From Sphingomonas sp. Leaf357 (lineage in GTDB: Bacteria > Pseudomonadota > Alphaproteobacteria > Sphingomonadales > Sphingomonadaceae), in assembly GCF_001423845.1 (NCBI RefSeq), contig NZ_LMPM01000001.1, forward strand, positions 2,654,153 through 2,718,152: DNA of 64,000 nucleotides, written 5' to 3'. Position 1 is the first letter of the stretch; each line of letters starts with the position of its first letter. The notes beneath the pieces are model-generated. The model worked only from the letters and a program-made list of their open reading frames with translations, searched no databases and had not been told where the DNA came from. Positions 16,913 to 25,093 of this stretch are shown here, in pieces. The position numbers and the translations under genes are program-made.

Positions 16913-17269
16913 TTATTTTTGCTCCACGACCTCGGCCGGTGTCTGTTGCGGCGCTGGATCGCTGCGTGAGGCCCGCGACGTCATGCCGGACGCGGCCGCG
17001 TCGTCCAGCATCTGCTCGTCCGGCTCCGGGGGCGCCTCGGTCAACTCGTCCATGGCGTTGGACTGAACCGTCGCGTCGGGTGCCGGCAGTGCGACCCGTG
17101 TCGGGCTGGGCGTAGGGGTCGGTGTCGGCGGTAGGTCCTCGATCTGCTGAACGTCGTTCTCCGGCGCGCGCTCGGGTTCGTCACGCGAACAGGCGGCCAG
17201 CGCACAGGCCAACAGCAGAACAGTGACGAGTTTGGGCGAACGGGTCGGTTTGATCATCGTGTCTCTCAC
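16913..17269 (-). CDS. Small Pro/Thr/acid-rich lipoprotein
   Basis: A 118-residue protein with a lipoprotein signal (VTVLLLACALAAC, lipobox LAAC, Cys about 27). The mature part is low-complexity and apparently disordered, with a PTPTPTPSPT run and many Asp, Glu and Pro. No family is recognised. Its start overlaps the stop of the L,D-transpeptidase gene by 4 nt, so the two are made together and it may act as an envelope tether or partner of that enzyme. Evidence that it is coding is the lipobox, the coupling and clean length. Confidence 0.75.
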   Translation of the reverse strand: MRDTMIKPTRSPKLVTVLLLACALAACSRDEPERAPENDVQQIEDLPPTPTPTPSPTRVALPAPDATVQSNAMDELTEAPPEPDEQMLDDAAASGMTSRASRSDPAPQQTPAEVVEQK

Positions 17270-18732
17270 AGCGAGGCGAGCGCCTGGCGCGCCTGTCGGG
17301 TTTCGATCTTGCTCGCGAGCGTTCCATCCCAGCGATAGGGATCATTGCGGAAGCTCACCACGCCGTTCGCATTGGCGAATGCGGTCCAGTACAGCAGGTA
17401 GACCGCCTCGCGGTCGGACATGCTGGCGCGCACCGTCTTGCCCTCCTCGACGGTAGCATCGATCACGTCGGGCGACCATTCGGGCGTGTTCTTGAGCAGG
17501 AGCTTCGCGAGATCGGCGGGCTTTTCCAGCCGTACGCAGCCATGGCTCGACAGCCGGTCGAACTTGGCGAAGCCGGATTGCGCGGGCGTATCGTGCAGAT
17601 AAACGGCGAACCGGTTGTCGAAGTCGAACTTGAACTTGCCCAGGGCGCTGCGCTCCGAGGATTGCTGCAGCCGCTTGCCGCCATCCCCGGTGTCGATGAT
17701 GCGGAAGCCGTTGCGCTTGAGATAACCGGGCTTGGCCTTCTCCTTCGGCCACAATTCGCGGTTGGCGATCGACGACGGCACGTTCCAGGGCGGGTTGAGC
17801 ACGACGCTGTGGATCTGCGACACGAGCATCGGCGTCTCCGCGCCCGGCCGACCCGTCACCGCCTTCATCGACATCACGGGCGTATCGCCCTCGAACACGG
17901 TCAGCACCGCCGCGGCGATGTTCACCTGAATGCGGTTCTTCGGCAGTACGCCCGGCAGCCAGCGCCAGCGCTCCATATTGGCCATGATCTGGCGAATGCG
18001 CGCCTCGACCGGCACGTTCAGCGCGGCAATCGTCTGGGTACCCGCCGCGCCGGTGGGGTTCAGCCCATAGCGTTGCTGCGCGCGGCGCACCGCCTCGGCC
18101 AAAGCGGTATCGTAGCGGTCCCCAGTCGCGTCGAACGCGGCATCCTCGATCGCGATCCGCTTCCGCAACGCCGCGACCGCCGGGCCGCTGGCGGCGAGCT
18201 TCAGGTCCGTACCGGCAAGCGCGGTCCAGCCACCCGCCGCAGCCAGCGCGCGATACCGCGCGAGCCCGGCGACCAAAGTATCGTAGCCGGCATAAGGCGG
18301 TGGCAGCGACGCGATCCAGCTCGCCAGCCGGTCGCCAGCCACGGCGGCGGCGAATGCGGGCAAGGGATCATAGGCCGGGGGCCTGATGCCCCATTCAAGC
18401 TGGAAATCGTCCTCGATCAGCCGCCCGGCATGCACCGCGCTCGCATGATCCAACGCGGCGCGCACCAAAGCATCGCGATCCAGCGGAACGGCGCGCGGCG
18501 TCGCGCTTTCCTGCAACCCCTGCGCGATCGAATCGCGATCGATCAGCGTGGCGAGCAAAGCTGCCTGGGCATCGGTCAAGGTCGGGAGCACGACGGCGGG
18601 GCTGAGCAGTGGCCGGGGCACCACGATCGCCTGCTGCGCAAAACCGGGCACTGGCGCGATCAGCGCGGCGATCGTCAGCGCCGGAGTCAGCGCGGGGCCG
18701 ATCCGGCGGGTGAAACGGCGTCCGTAGTTCAT
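17266..18732 (-). CDS. YcbB-type L,D-transpeptidase
   Basis: A protein of about 488 residues that makes 3-3 crosslinks in peptidoglycan or attaches proteins to it. An N-terminal signal (LTPALTIAALIAPVPGFA) leads into a helical region, a peptidoglycan-binding-like segment (RYGLNPTGAAGTQTIAALN) and the YkuD catalytic domain with SSHGCVR; the Cys is near residue 398. Length and order match YcbB (LdtD) rather than short YkuD enzymes. The start is placed at MNYGRR behind a GGA-containing stretch; MDRPM four codons upstream is an alternative. The downstream lipoprotein is coupled by a 4-nt overlap. Confidence 0.9.
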   Translation of the reverse strand: MNYGRRFTRRIGPALTPALTIAALIAPVPGFAQQAIVVPRPLLSPAVVLPTLTDAQAALLATLIDRDSIAQGLQESATPRAVPLDRDALVRAALDHASAVHAGRLIEDDFQLEWGIRPPAYDPLPAFAAAVAGDRLASWIASLPPPYAGYDTLVAGLARYRALAAAGGWTALAGTDLKLAASGPAVAALRKRIAIEDAAFDATGDRYDTALAEAVRRAQQRYGLNPTGAAGTQTIAALNVPVEARIRQIMANMERWRWLPGVLPKNRIQVNIAAAVLTVFEGDTPVMSMKAVTGRPGAETPMLVSQIHSVVLNPPWNVPSSIANRELWPKEKAKPGYLKRNGFRIIDTGDGGKRLQQSSERSALGKFKFDFDNRFAVYLHDTPAQSGFAKFDRLSSHGCVRLEKPADLAKLLLKNTPEWSPDVIDATVEEGKTVRASMSDREAVYLLYWTAFANANGVVSFRNDPYRWDGTLASKIETRQARQALASL

Positions 18733-18856
18733 CGGTCTGTCCATCTGCAAAGGTCGCACTGCCGCCCGCTCATGCTTCGGCTCATAGAGCCTCAAGCTGA
18801 ACGGGTCACGGCGAACTTTGCCCGATGATCCGGAAAAGACTGAAATTTATGCGCGG

Positions 18857-19384
18857 TCAGAAGGCCCGTTCGCCGATATAATTGCCCGCGCTGCTGTAGC
18901 GGCAGACGAACACGTCCTCGCGCGCGCTGGTCGCCTGTGCGCAGCCGACCTCACGCGTGTCCCGCCACATCAGCTGGGTGTAGTGCCCAACATCGGCCAC
19001 CTTGCCGGTGACGCTGTTGTCCGGAAACGTCCCCGGCTTGAAGTAGCGCTTTTCGCGGATCCACGCCTCGATCCTCGCCTCGAGCGGGTAATAGCCCTTC
19101 GTCCCCGCCCACAGGTTCTCCCCTTGCGGATCGGTCGGCCGTTCGGGCGCATGTTCGAACGATCCGGTGGCGGCCAGATGGTCGGCCCAGCGCTGAGCGG
19201 ATACCGCCAGATCGGCATTCCAGCGCAGCGGCGCGATCCCAAGTGTCGCGCGCTCGCGGTTATGGACGGCCAGGATCCGCGCGTCGAAGAATTGCGCGAG
19301 ACTGGTCGCGCCCATCAGCATCGGCGCCGCGACACTCAGAAACGAGAAAGCCGCCAGCCGTCGCAGCGCGTATCCACCGTGCAT
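18857..19384 (-). CDS. CAP (SCP/PR-1) domain exported protein
   Basis: A 175-residue protein with a signal peptide (LRRLAAFSFLSVAAPMLMGA) and a complete CAP domain. The cavity residues are visible: His in GSFEHAP, Glu in QGENLW, and the signature VGHYTQLMW, plus a final Cys pair (VGCAQ and VFVCRY). Bacterial CAP proteins are secreted and often act at the envelope, but the biochemical role is unknown. The start is chosen at the ATG with GGGAG 8 nt upstream; the frame extends 12 codons further without support. It lies between two L,D-transpeptidase genes. Confidence 0.9.
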   Translation of the reverse strand: MHGGYALRRLAAFSFLSVAAPMLMGATSLAQFFDARILAVHNRERATLGIAPLRWNADLAVSAQRWADHLAATGSFEHAPERPTDPQGENLWAGTKGYYPLEARIEAWIREKRYFKPGTFPDNSVTGKVADVGHYTQLMWRDTREVGCAQATSAREDVFVCRYSSAGNYIGERAF

Positions 19385-19558
19385 CGATCCATCTCCCGTC
19401 CAGGACGGAAAAGGTGACACGATCCCCTCTCAACGAGGTTTCAGGCTGTGGTTAGGGGGGCGTTAGGCAGTTCTCGCGCAAGGGATGTAGACCGGCCTCG
19501 GACCAATCGAGCCCGGGGTGCCGGTTCTCGTGGCCTTCAAAACCGTGCCCGATGCCGC

Positions 19559-20218
19559 CTAGCTCCGCCCCGGCGCGCCGTTGCCACTCTCCGGCATGAT
19601 GACGACTTCGTCACCGCGCCGCATTTCCGCGAAGACCAGCCGAGCGAACCCTTCCGGAATGCCGACGCAACCATGCGTGGCCGATCCCTGTCGGACATTG
19701 CTCGCATGGATGGCGACTCCGTCGCCGGTCAGCCGAAGCATGAACGGCATCTCCGCATCATACAGTGAAGAGCGATGCGTCTCCGCTTTGGCGAGGACCG
19801 GAAACACGCCGGACGGCGTCGGCTTGCCGTCGGTGCCGAACAGGATGACCGCCGACCCGATTTCATGCCCTGCGCGAAAGACCGACATGGTCTGGCGCGC
19901 CAGATCAACCCGGATCCAGGCCGGCCCCTTCGGGACGCCGCCGTCGTTCCAGACATAGTCGCCGAACCGAATCGGTTTGCGTTCGTTGAGTATGCTCCGA
20001 ACCTCGTGAACGCTACCGTCTGGCGACACGAGTTTCGGATAACGCCCGACGGGATAGCGGATCCGCGATCCGACCGGAGCGGGCTGGACCCGCACAGTCT
20101 CGACCTCTCTACGGTCGGCGGCGGCCGACCAAATCACGATCACGCCTATGCACAGAACAATGGCGACGATGAAATACGGCCAGATCGAAGACGAAGGTCG
20201 CTGACCCGCGCCATTCAT
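19559..20218 (-). CDS. YkuD-family L,D-transpeptidase
   Basis: A 219-residue enzyme with an N-terminal membrane anchor (YFIVAIVLCIGVIVIWSAA) and a periplasmic YkuD domain. The active site is IHASNVRQGSATHGCVGIP, with Cys near residue 184 and the upstream His. RIRYPVGRYPKL and WIRVDLARQTMSVF are the usual opening strands. It should form L,D-crosslinks or anchor proteins to peptidoglycan. Its start overlaps the stop of the PEP-CTERM gene by 4 nt. That unusual pairing suggests the PEP-CTERM protein and the transpeptidase are made together. Confidence 0.9.
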   Translation of the reverse strand: MNGAGQRPSSSIWPYFIVAIVLCIGVIVIWSAAADRREVETVRVQPAPVGSRIRYPVGRYPKLVSPDGSVHEVRSILNERKPIRFGDYVWNDGGVPKGPAWIRVDLARQTMSVFRAGHEIGSAVILFGTDGKPTPSGVFPVLAKAETHRSSLYDAEMPFMLRLTGDGVAIHASNVRQGSATHGCVGIPEGFARLVFAEMRRGDEVVIMPESGNGAPGRS

Positions 20219-20868
20219 CCCGAGATCCGCTCACGCTCCCCGAAAAAGCCGCGCGACTTGGCGCGCAACGCCCAGCCAATCGCAAAGAACCCTGCGATCA
20301 ACATCATCCAGGTCGAGGGTTCCGGCACGCCCGGCACGCCCGGTTCGACCGGGGTAACTCCACCGCCGCCGCCGCCAGGCAGGAACCCCACACCGCCAGG
20401 TACGAACCCCGGGATCGATCCGACGCCGGTGGGTGCGACCGAGACCGGCGGAAGCACTCCGATGTCGGGGATGATCGCCGCGCCATCGGTCGCCAACGGC
20501 GTTGTCAGGAGCGCGTCGGTATATTGCGGGGCGTCCGACACGGCGGCAGGCGGCCGGGTCCGGACATTGCTCAGCACGCGTTCGCTGGGGGGAAGGGCCG
20601 CCACCGCGCGCGACGCGTTCTTATCGTGTGCCCGCGCCTTCTTCGTCTGATTGAGCGCCGCCGACGTCCTGGTGCCTGGCGATCGATCGGCGAAAACAGA
20701 CAAGGGATCGGCAAGCGCCGCGGCGATCAGCGATCCGTTGGTCGGTGAGGACAGACTATAGGATAGACCGGCGGTTAGTAAGGCAGCCGGGAGTAGAACC
20801 AGAACCTTGCGGGCATGCGATCTTCCGAAACGCCCTATCCTCGAACCCGAAGTTGTTTTCATCCCCAT
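20215..20868 (-). CDS. PEP-CTERM protein, second copy
   Basis: A 217-residue exported protein with a basic N-terminus, a signal segment (VLVLLPAALLTAGLSYSL), a disordered middle, a Gly/Pro-rich linker (GGVGFLPGGGGGG) and a PEP-CTERM tail: VPEPSTW, hydrophobic MMLIAGFFAIGWAL, then RAKSR. Unlike the 7294-7941 protein it lacks a folded-looking body and is not preceded by a sigma-54 promoter. It is the first gene of a pair with an L,D-transpeptidase. The start could be MGMK or MKTT two codons later. Confidence 0.82.
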   Translation of the reverse strand: MGMKTTSGSRIGRFGRSHARKVLVLLPAALLTAGLSYSLSSPTNGSLIAAALADPLSVFADRSPGTRTSAALNQTKKARAHDKNASRAVAALPPSERVLSNVRTRPPAAVSDAPQYTDALLTTPLATDGAAIIPDIGVLPPVSVAPTGVGSIPGFVPGGVGFLPGGGGGGVTPVEPGVPGVPEPSTWMMLIAGFFAIGWALRAKSRGFFGERERISG

Positions 20869-20913
20869 CAGCCGACAACCTTCGGGCGTCGAAAAAGTTT
20901 CATGACGGCAGCG

Positions 20914-21975
20914 TCAGGGAATCAGACGATCCAGGCGAAGCCTTGCAAACAGATCGAAAAAGGCATCGTCCGTAGGCTGGTATGCCGTGAACCCGAAGCG
21001 CCGGCTTTTCGACATATCGGTCACCACTTCGATCGGCCGGCCGAGATCGGCATCGGTGTGCCAGGGAGAGGCAAGCCGCGACAGATCGGGCTCGGCCAGC
21101 CCCTCGCGCGCCGCAATCGCCCGCCACAGCTCGGCATCTTCAGCCATCTGTATTTCGAGCGGACGCACCGTGCCGTCGAACGGCGCCGCTGCGATCCCGA
21201 ACCACTCGGCAATCCGTTCCCACATCCATTGCCAGCGAAAGACGTCCCCGTTGACGATGTTGAAAGCCTGATCGTGCGCCGCGTCCGTTTCGGTCGCCCA
21301 TAGAAGATGCCGGGCGAGTTGACGGGCGTCGGTCATGTCGGTCAGGCCGTACCACTGCGCCGCGGAGCCCGGAAAGGTGAAGGGCCTCCGCGTTTCGCGG
21401 CACAGGGTCGCGTAGACCGCCAACGTGGTGCCCATGTTCATCGCATTGCCCACGGCCTGGCCGATCACGGTGTGCGGGCGATGCACGCTCCAGGTGAAGC
21501 CGTCACGCTTTGCGGCGGCGAAGATCTCGTCCTCCTGCGCGTAATAGAAGTTCTCCACATCCAGCCGCCCTTGTTCCTCGCGAAACGGCGTCTGCGGCAG
21601 GGCACCTTTTCCATAGGCCTCGAACGGGCCGAGATAGTGTTTCAGTCCGGTCACCAGCGCGACATGGCGCGGACCACGCGGTTTCGGCAGACCGTCGAGC
21701 AGGTTGCGAACCATCGCGGCGTTGACGCGGATGTTCTCGGCCTCGCTGTCCTGTCGGGCCCAGGTGGTGATGAACACCGCGTCGGGCTGCAGCTCGCTCA
21801 ACGCCGCCGCCGTCCCTGTCGCGTCGTGCAGGTCGACGGACAGCGGTCGAACGCCGGCCTGTTTGATCTGGCGCCGCGCCAGGCCATGAACGGCCCAGCC
21901 CTGCTCTGCCAACAGCGCCGCCGTCGCACTGCCGACGATGCCACTCGCTCCAACCACCAGTGCCGTTCTTATCAT
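20914..21975 (-). CDS. PRISE-type SDR (progesterone 5-beta-reductase / iridoid synthase-like)
   Basis: A 353-residue NADPH-dependent short-chain reductase of the atypical PRISE group. The nucleotide motif is GASGIVGSA (residues 8-16), the adenine-phosphate Arg-rich turn is GLARRQIK, and the active-site segment reads NFYYAQEDEIF near 146-156, where PRISE enzymes keep a catalytic Tyr. The family reduces activated C=C bonds of enones and related carbonyls. It is divergent from an HxlR regulator across 96 nt, so it is probably induced by reactive electrophiles. The substrate is unknown. Confidence 0.85.
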   Translation of the reverse strand: MIRTALVVGASGIVGSATAALLAEQGWAVHGLARRQIKQAGVRPLSVDLHDATGTAAALSELQPDAVFITTWARQDSEAENIRVNAAMVRNLLDGLPKPRGPRHVALVTGLKHYLGPFEAYGKGALPQTPFREEQGRLDVENFYYAQEDEIFAAAKRDGFTWSVHRPHTVIGQAVGNAMNMGTTLAVYATLCRETRRPFTFPGSAAQWYGLTDMTDARQLARHLLWATETDAAHDQAFNIVNGDVFRWQWMWERIAEWFGIAAAPFDGTVRPLEIQMAEDAELWRAIAAREGLAEPDLSRLASPWHTDADLGRPIEVVTDMSKSRRFGFTAYQPTDDAFFDLFARLRLDRLIP

Positions 21976-22071
21976 GCTCGTTTCCTTCCGATCGCCATTG
22001 ATCTAGGCAGCGCCGGCCCGAGCTTCTAGACGGCACCATTCGGGGACGTAGACACCTAAAGGTAACCAGAG

Positions 22072-22452
22072 ATGCAACCGGGCACGATCGCGGACGAGTG
22101 GCGGGAGGATTGCGCGCCGCGCCGGGTGCTGGCGCTGTTCGCCACCAAATGGACCAGCATGGTGCTCCATACGATCCATGTGCGGCATGACGGCGTCGCG
22201 CGGCCGGGCGCGCTGCAGCGGACCCTGCCGGGCATCTCGAAGAAGATGCTGACCCAGACGCTGCGCGAAATGGAAGAGACCGGGTTGCTCACGCGGCACG
22301 TGCAGAGCGCCGTCCCGCCAGCGGTGGAATATCGCCTCACCCCGCTCGGCGTGCGTTTCGTGGAGCCGATCGAACTGCTCCACGATTGGGGGCGGGACAA
22401 TGCAGATGCGCTGGATCAGCTCGGCAGCAGGCCGACCGCCCGGCGCGGTTAG
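22072..22452 (+). CDS. HxlR-family transcriptional regulator
   Basis: A 126-residue winged-helix protein of the HxlR group. The recognisable core is LFATKWTSMVLHTI, LPGISKKMLTQTLREMEETGLL, then VEYRLTPLGVRFVEPI. Many HxlR members sense electrophiles or quinones via a Cys; here one Cys (DCAPR, about residue 14) sits at the usual N-terminal place. It is transcribed away from the PRISE reductase and likely regulates it. A short palindrome (ACCTAAAGGT, 22054-22063) just upstream of the start is a possible operator. Confidence 0.9.
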   Translation: MQPGTIADEWREDCAPRRVLALFATKWTSMVLHTIHVRHDGVARPGALQRTLPGISKKMLTQTLREMEETGLLTRHVQSAVPPAVEYRLTPLGVRFVEPIELLHDWGRDNADALDQLGSRPTARRG

Positions 22453-22497
22453 CCCCTGAAAGCGAAGGGAGTATCGGATCATGGCCGGCTCGGCTAC

Positions 22498-23025
22498 GTG
22501 GCCGTCATGATCGACGACACTTCTCAAGCCGGACGCACGCTTGCCGTCGTGTTCGGGGCGGCCGTCCGCACCGATGGCAGCGCGAGCCCGGCGCTGGCGC
22601 GACGCGTGGGATATGCCGCCGCGGTCGCCGAGGCGGACCCGAACGTGGACCTCTTCCTGTCGGGCGGCGTCGGAACGCATCCGCCGTCCGAAGCCACGGT
22701 GATGGCCGAAATGCTGGACGGTGCCGTGTCCGCCGACCGGCTCATCCTGGACGACATCAGCGCCGACACGCTTCAGACGGTTCGAGCCGCGTCGGCCTAT
22801 GCCCGGGCCCACAATTATGCCGCGATCCTGACCTGTACGGATGCCTATCATCAGCCGCGTGTCCGCATGCTGTTCCGTCTGATGGGGCTTGCGAGCCGCC
22901 CGGTGCGCCTTGCCGCACGCGGCTCCCGGCAATTGCAGACGAAGATGTGGCTGCGCGAAGCCGCCGCAATTCCCTACGACTTCGTGGCTGGGGTCGGTGC
23001 TGCCTGGCGCGACCGGCGCCTATAG
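22498..23025 (+). CDS. YdcF-family (DUF218, SanA/ElyC-like) protein
   Basis: A protein of about 175 residues with the DUF218 core: VVFGAAV at the start, FLSGGVGTHPPSEA (about 52-65), DTLQTVRAASAYAR and ILTCTDAYHQPRVRMLFR. Relatives act in envelope biogenesis. There is no clear membrane anchor, so this looks like a soluble short form. The start is uncertain: GTG 22498 or ATG 22507. The 3' end overlaps the convergent LytTR gene by 6 nt. Confidence 0.8.
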   Translation: MAVMIDDTSQAGRTLAVVFGAAVRTDGSASPALARRVGYAAAVAEADPNVDLFLSGGVGTHPPSEATVMAEMLDGAVSADRLILDDISADTLQTVRAASAYARAHNYAAILTCTDAYHQPRVRMLFRLMGLASRPVRLAARGSRQLQTKMWLREAAAIPYDFVAGVGAAWRDRRL

Positions 23026-23823
23026 ATTTTCGACGGCACCGCGATACCGGCGACTGCCGCGAAATTCCGCTCCGTCGTGCAACGTCACGACGAAATCGCC
23101 CGATCTGTCCGACGAGATGCGGCGGATGGCGTCTCGCCGGACCAGCAAGGCGCGATGGATGCGAACGAAGGCGTCGCCGAGTTCGGCCTCGGTCGCGGTG
23201 AGCGTCGTCCTGTGCAGCACCGTCCTCCCCTGCCACACGATCTCGACGTAATTCCCGGCCGCACGAATCGCGTCGATCTCTGCGACCGGAATGGCATGGC
23301 GAATGCTGCCGTCCTGAACGATCAGGGTTCGAGCCGCCTCGGTAGCCTGCGGTTCTGCGGCACGCACGATCAGCCACTGGACCAGCGCCGCCATCGCCAC
23401 GAATTGCACGTAGGTCGAAACGTCCTTCCGGAACTCGTAGAGCAGGCGGTCGCCGATCACGCCGAAGAACCGGTACGGACCGTATCCCGTGGCCTCGTAA
23501 TAGACGTGCCGGATCGCCACCATGACCGCGATATGCCAGCCGGAGACCAGGACAGCCCCGCCGATCAGAAGCACTATCGCGAGCGGCCAGGACGATCGCG
23601 GTGGCTTGAACCGCGCCACGGCCCACCACAGCAACGGGTACAGGCTCAGCCACCCGATCATGCTGCTCCATTCCCACGACCAGACCAAATGCGGTGCGAT
23701 GCGCGCACCCGAGACGGCCAGATCGCTGATCGTCGATTCGGCGTTCGCTATGAGGATCAACGCCACGACGGCCAGAAACCCGGCGACGAACAGGATGAAG
23801 ATCCGGCGCTGCGCCCCGTTCAT
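23020..23823 (-). CDS. Membrane-bound LytTR-family regulator
   Basis: A protein of about 267 residues. Residues about 1-145 have four hydrophobic segments (IFILFVAGFLAVVALILIA, WSSMIGWLSLYPLLWWAV, SSWPLAIVLLIGGAVLVSG and FVAMAALVQWLIV). Residues about 165-267 form a LytTR DNA-binding domain (IPVAEIDAIRAAGNYVEI, VRIHRALLVRRDAIRRI, DGAEFRGSRRYRGAV). Such proteins bind DNA while anchored in the inner membrane. The start is set at MNGAQRR; the frame runs 33 codons further through a Gly-rich segment (to 23922) that may not be translated. It is divergent from the acyltransferase gene, its likely target. Confidence 0.85.
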   Translation of the reverse strand: MNGAQRRIFILFVAGFLAVVALILIANAESTISDLAVSGARIAPHLVWSWEWSSMIGWLSLYPLLWWAVARFKPPRSSWPLAIVLLIGGAVLVSGWHIAVMVAIRHVYYEATGYGPYRFFGVIGDRLLYEFRKDVSTYVQFVAMAALVQWLIVRAAEPQATEAARTLIVQDGSIRHAIPVAEIDAIRAAGNYVEIVWQGRTVLHRTTLTATEAELGDAFVRIHRALLVRRDAIRRISSDRSGDFVVTLHDGAEFRGSRRYRGAVENL

Positions 23824-23953
23824 CCCGCGCCAGCCGCCGCTCGTCCCCGGTCGCCCCGCCGCCATCCCTGCCGATCCGCCTGCCATCCCTCGGTGATAGT
23901 GCCCGTTCCCGTCCCCCGCCACCCTTGCCTGATCACGGATTTCGGAGGCGAAT

Positions 23954-25093
23954 ATGGAGCGGCATTACGGAATGGACTGGCTGAGGATCGGGGCGTTCGG
24001 CCTGCTGATCCTCTATCATGTCGGCATGGTGTTCGTGCCATGGGGCTTCCAAGTGAAGACGGCGCAGCCGATCGCGTGGGCCGAGATCCCGATGTTCCTG
24101 ACCAGCCCGTGGCGGTTGACCTTGCTGTTCGTCGTATCCGGCTATGCCAGCCGGGCACTGGCGGCGAAGTCGCGCGGCATCGGCGCGTTCTTCCGCAATC
24201 GCACCGCCCGCCTGATCGTGCCGCTGGCGTTCGGTATCGCGGTCATCGTGCCGCCCCAGGCCTGGGTCGAACTGTCGACGCAGCATGGCTATGCGGCCGG
24301 CTTCCTCCACTTCTGGACGCGGGACTATTTCCGCTTCGGCACGCTCGACGGCATCGTCCTGCCGACCTGGAACCACCTTTGGTTCGTGCTGTACCTGTGG
24401 GTGTACACGGCGGCGCTGGTGGTGACGATGTGGCTGAACCGGTCCTCGCGCGGCCAGGCATTGTTCGACCGGGTCTTCGCGGGCTGGCGCGCGATCGCGG
24501 TGCCGGCGGCGTATCTGCTGCTGATCGAAACCGTGTTGTTTCATCGGCCCGAAGACACGCACGACCTGATCAACGATGGCGTCGCGCATCTGCGTTACGT
24601 CCCGGCGTTCCTGTTCGGTTTCGGCCTGGCCGGATCGCCTGTGGTGCTGGCGGCCTTTGCCAGGCATTGGCGGACGGCGGCGGCGGTCGCGGGACTGTGC
24701 TTCGCCATGATCGCGGCGCTGCTGCTCCGCTGGCCCGATTTCACCTTTCCCGACAGCGCCGAGGTGGTCTGGACGTACCGGATCGTCCGCCATCTGGAGA
24801 CATGGACCGCGATCGCCGCGCTGATCGGCATCGCCGAGAGTTTCTGGAACCGCGACCATCGCTGGCGCGCCACCCTCGCCGAGGCGACATTTCCCTTCTA
24901 CATCATCCATCAGACGATCATCGTCGTCGTGGAGGCCTGGCTGAAGCCGCTGAACATCGGTGCCACAGCCGAGTTTGCGCTCCTCGTGCCCGCCACGGCG
25001 ATCGGCTGCTGGCTGTTCTACGATATTGGGCGCCGGATCGGCTGGCTGCGACCGTTCATCGGGCTGCGGCCCGCGGCCTCGCTCAGCCGATGA
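23954..25093 (+). CDS. Acyltransferase 3 family membrane protein
   Basis: A 379-residue integral membrane protein with about ten hydrophobic segments. The opening MERHYGMDWLRIGAFGLLIL and the HVGMVF turn match acyltransferase 3 (OpgC/OafA-like) proteins, where an N-terminal Arg and His act in catalysis. Late motifs include FPFYIIHQTIIVVV. The family O-acylates glucans, lipopolysaccharide or other envelope sugars. It is divergent from the LytTR gene and converges on the ArsB-like gene with an 11-nt tail-to-tail overlap. The acceptor is unknown. Confidence 0.87.
   Translation: MERHYGMDWLRIGAFGLLILYHVGMVFVPWGFQVKTAQPIAWAEIPMFLTSPWRLTLLFVVSGYASRALAAKSRGIGAFFRNRTARLIVPLAFGIAVIVPPQAWVELSTQHGYAAGFLHFWTRDYFRFGTLDGIVLPTWNHLWFVLYLWVYTAALVVTMWLNRSSRGQALFDRVFAGWRAIAVPAAYLLLIETVLFHRPEDTHDLINDGVAHLRYVPAFLFGFGLAGSPVVLAAFARHWRTAAAVAGLCFAMIAALLLRWPDFTFPDSAEVVWTYRIVRHLETWTAIAALIGIAESFWNRDHRWRATLAEATFPFYIIHQTIIVVVEAWLKPLNIGATAEFALLVPATAIGCWLFYDIGRRIGWLRPFIGLRPAASLSR

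Noticed and set aside
20869-20950. Sigma-54 promoter for the second PEP-CTERM gene
   Set aside because: No TGGCAC-N5-TTGC element could be found on the minus strand upstream of its start.
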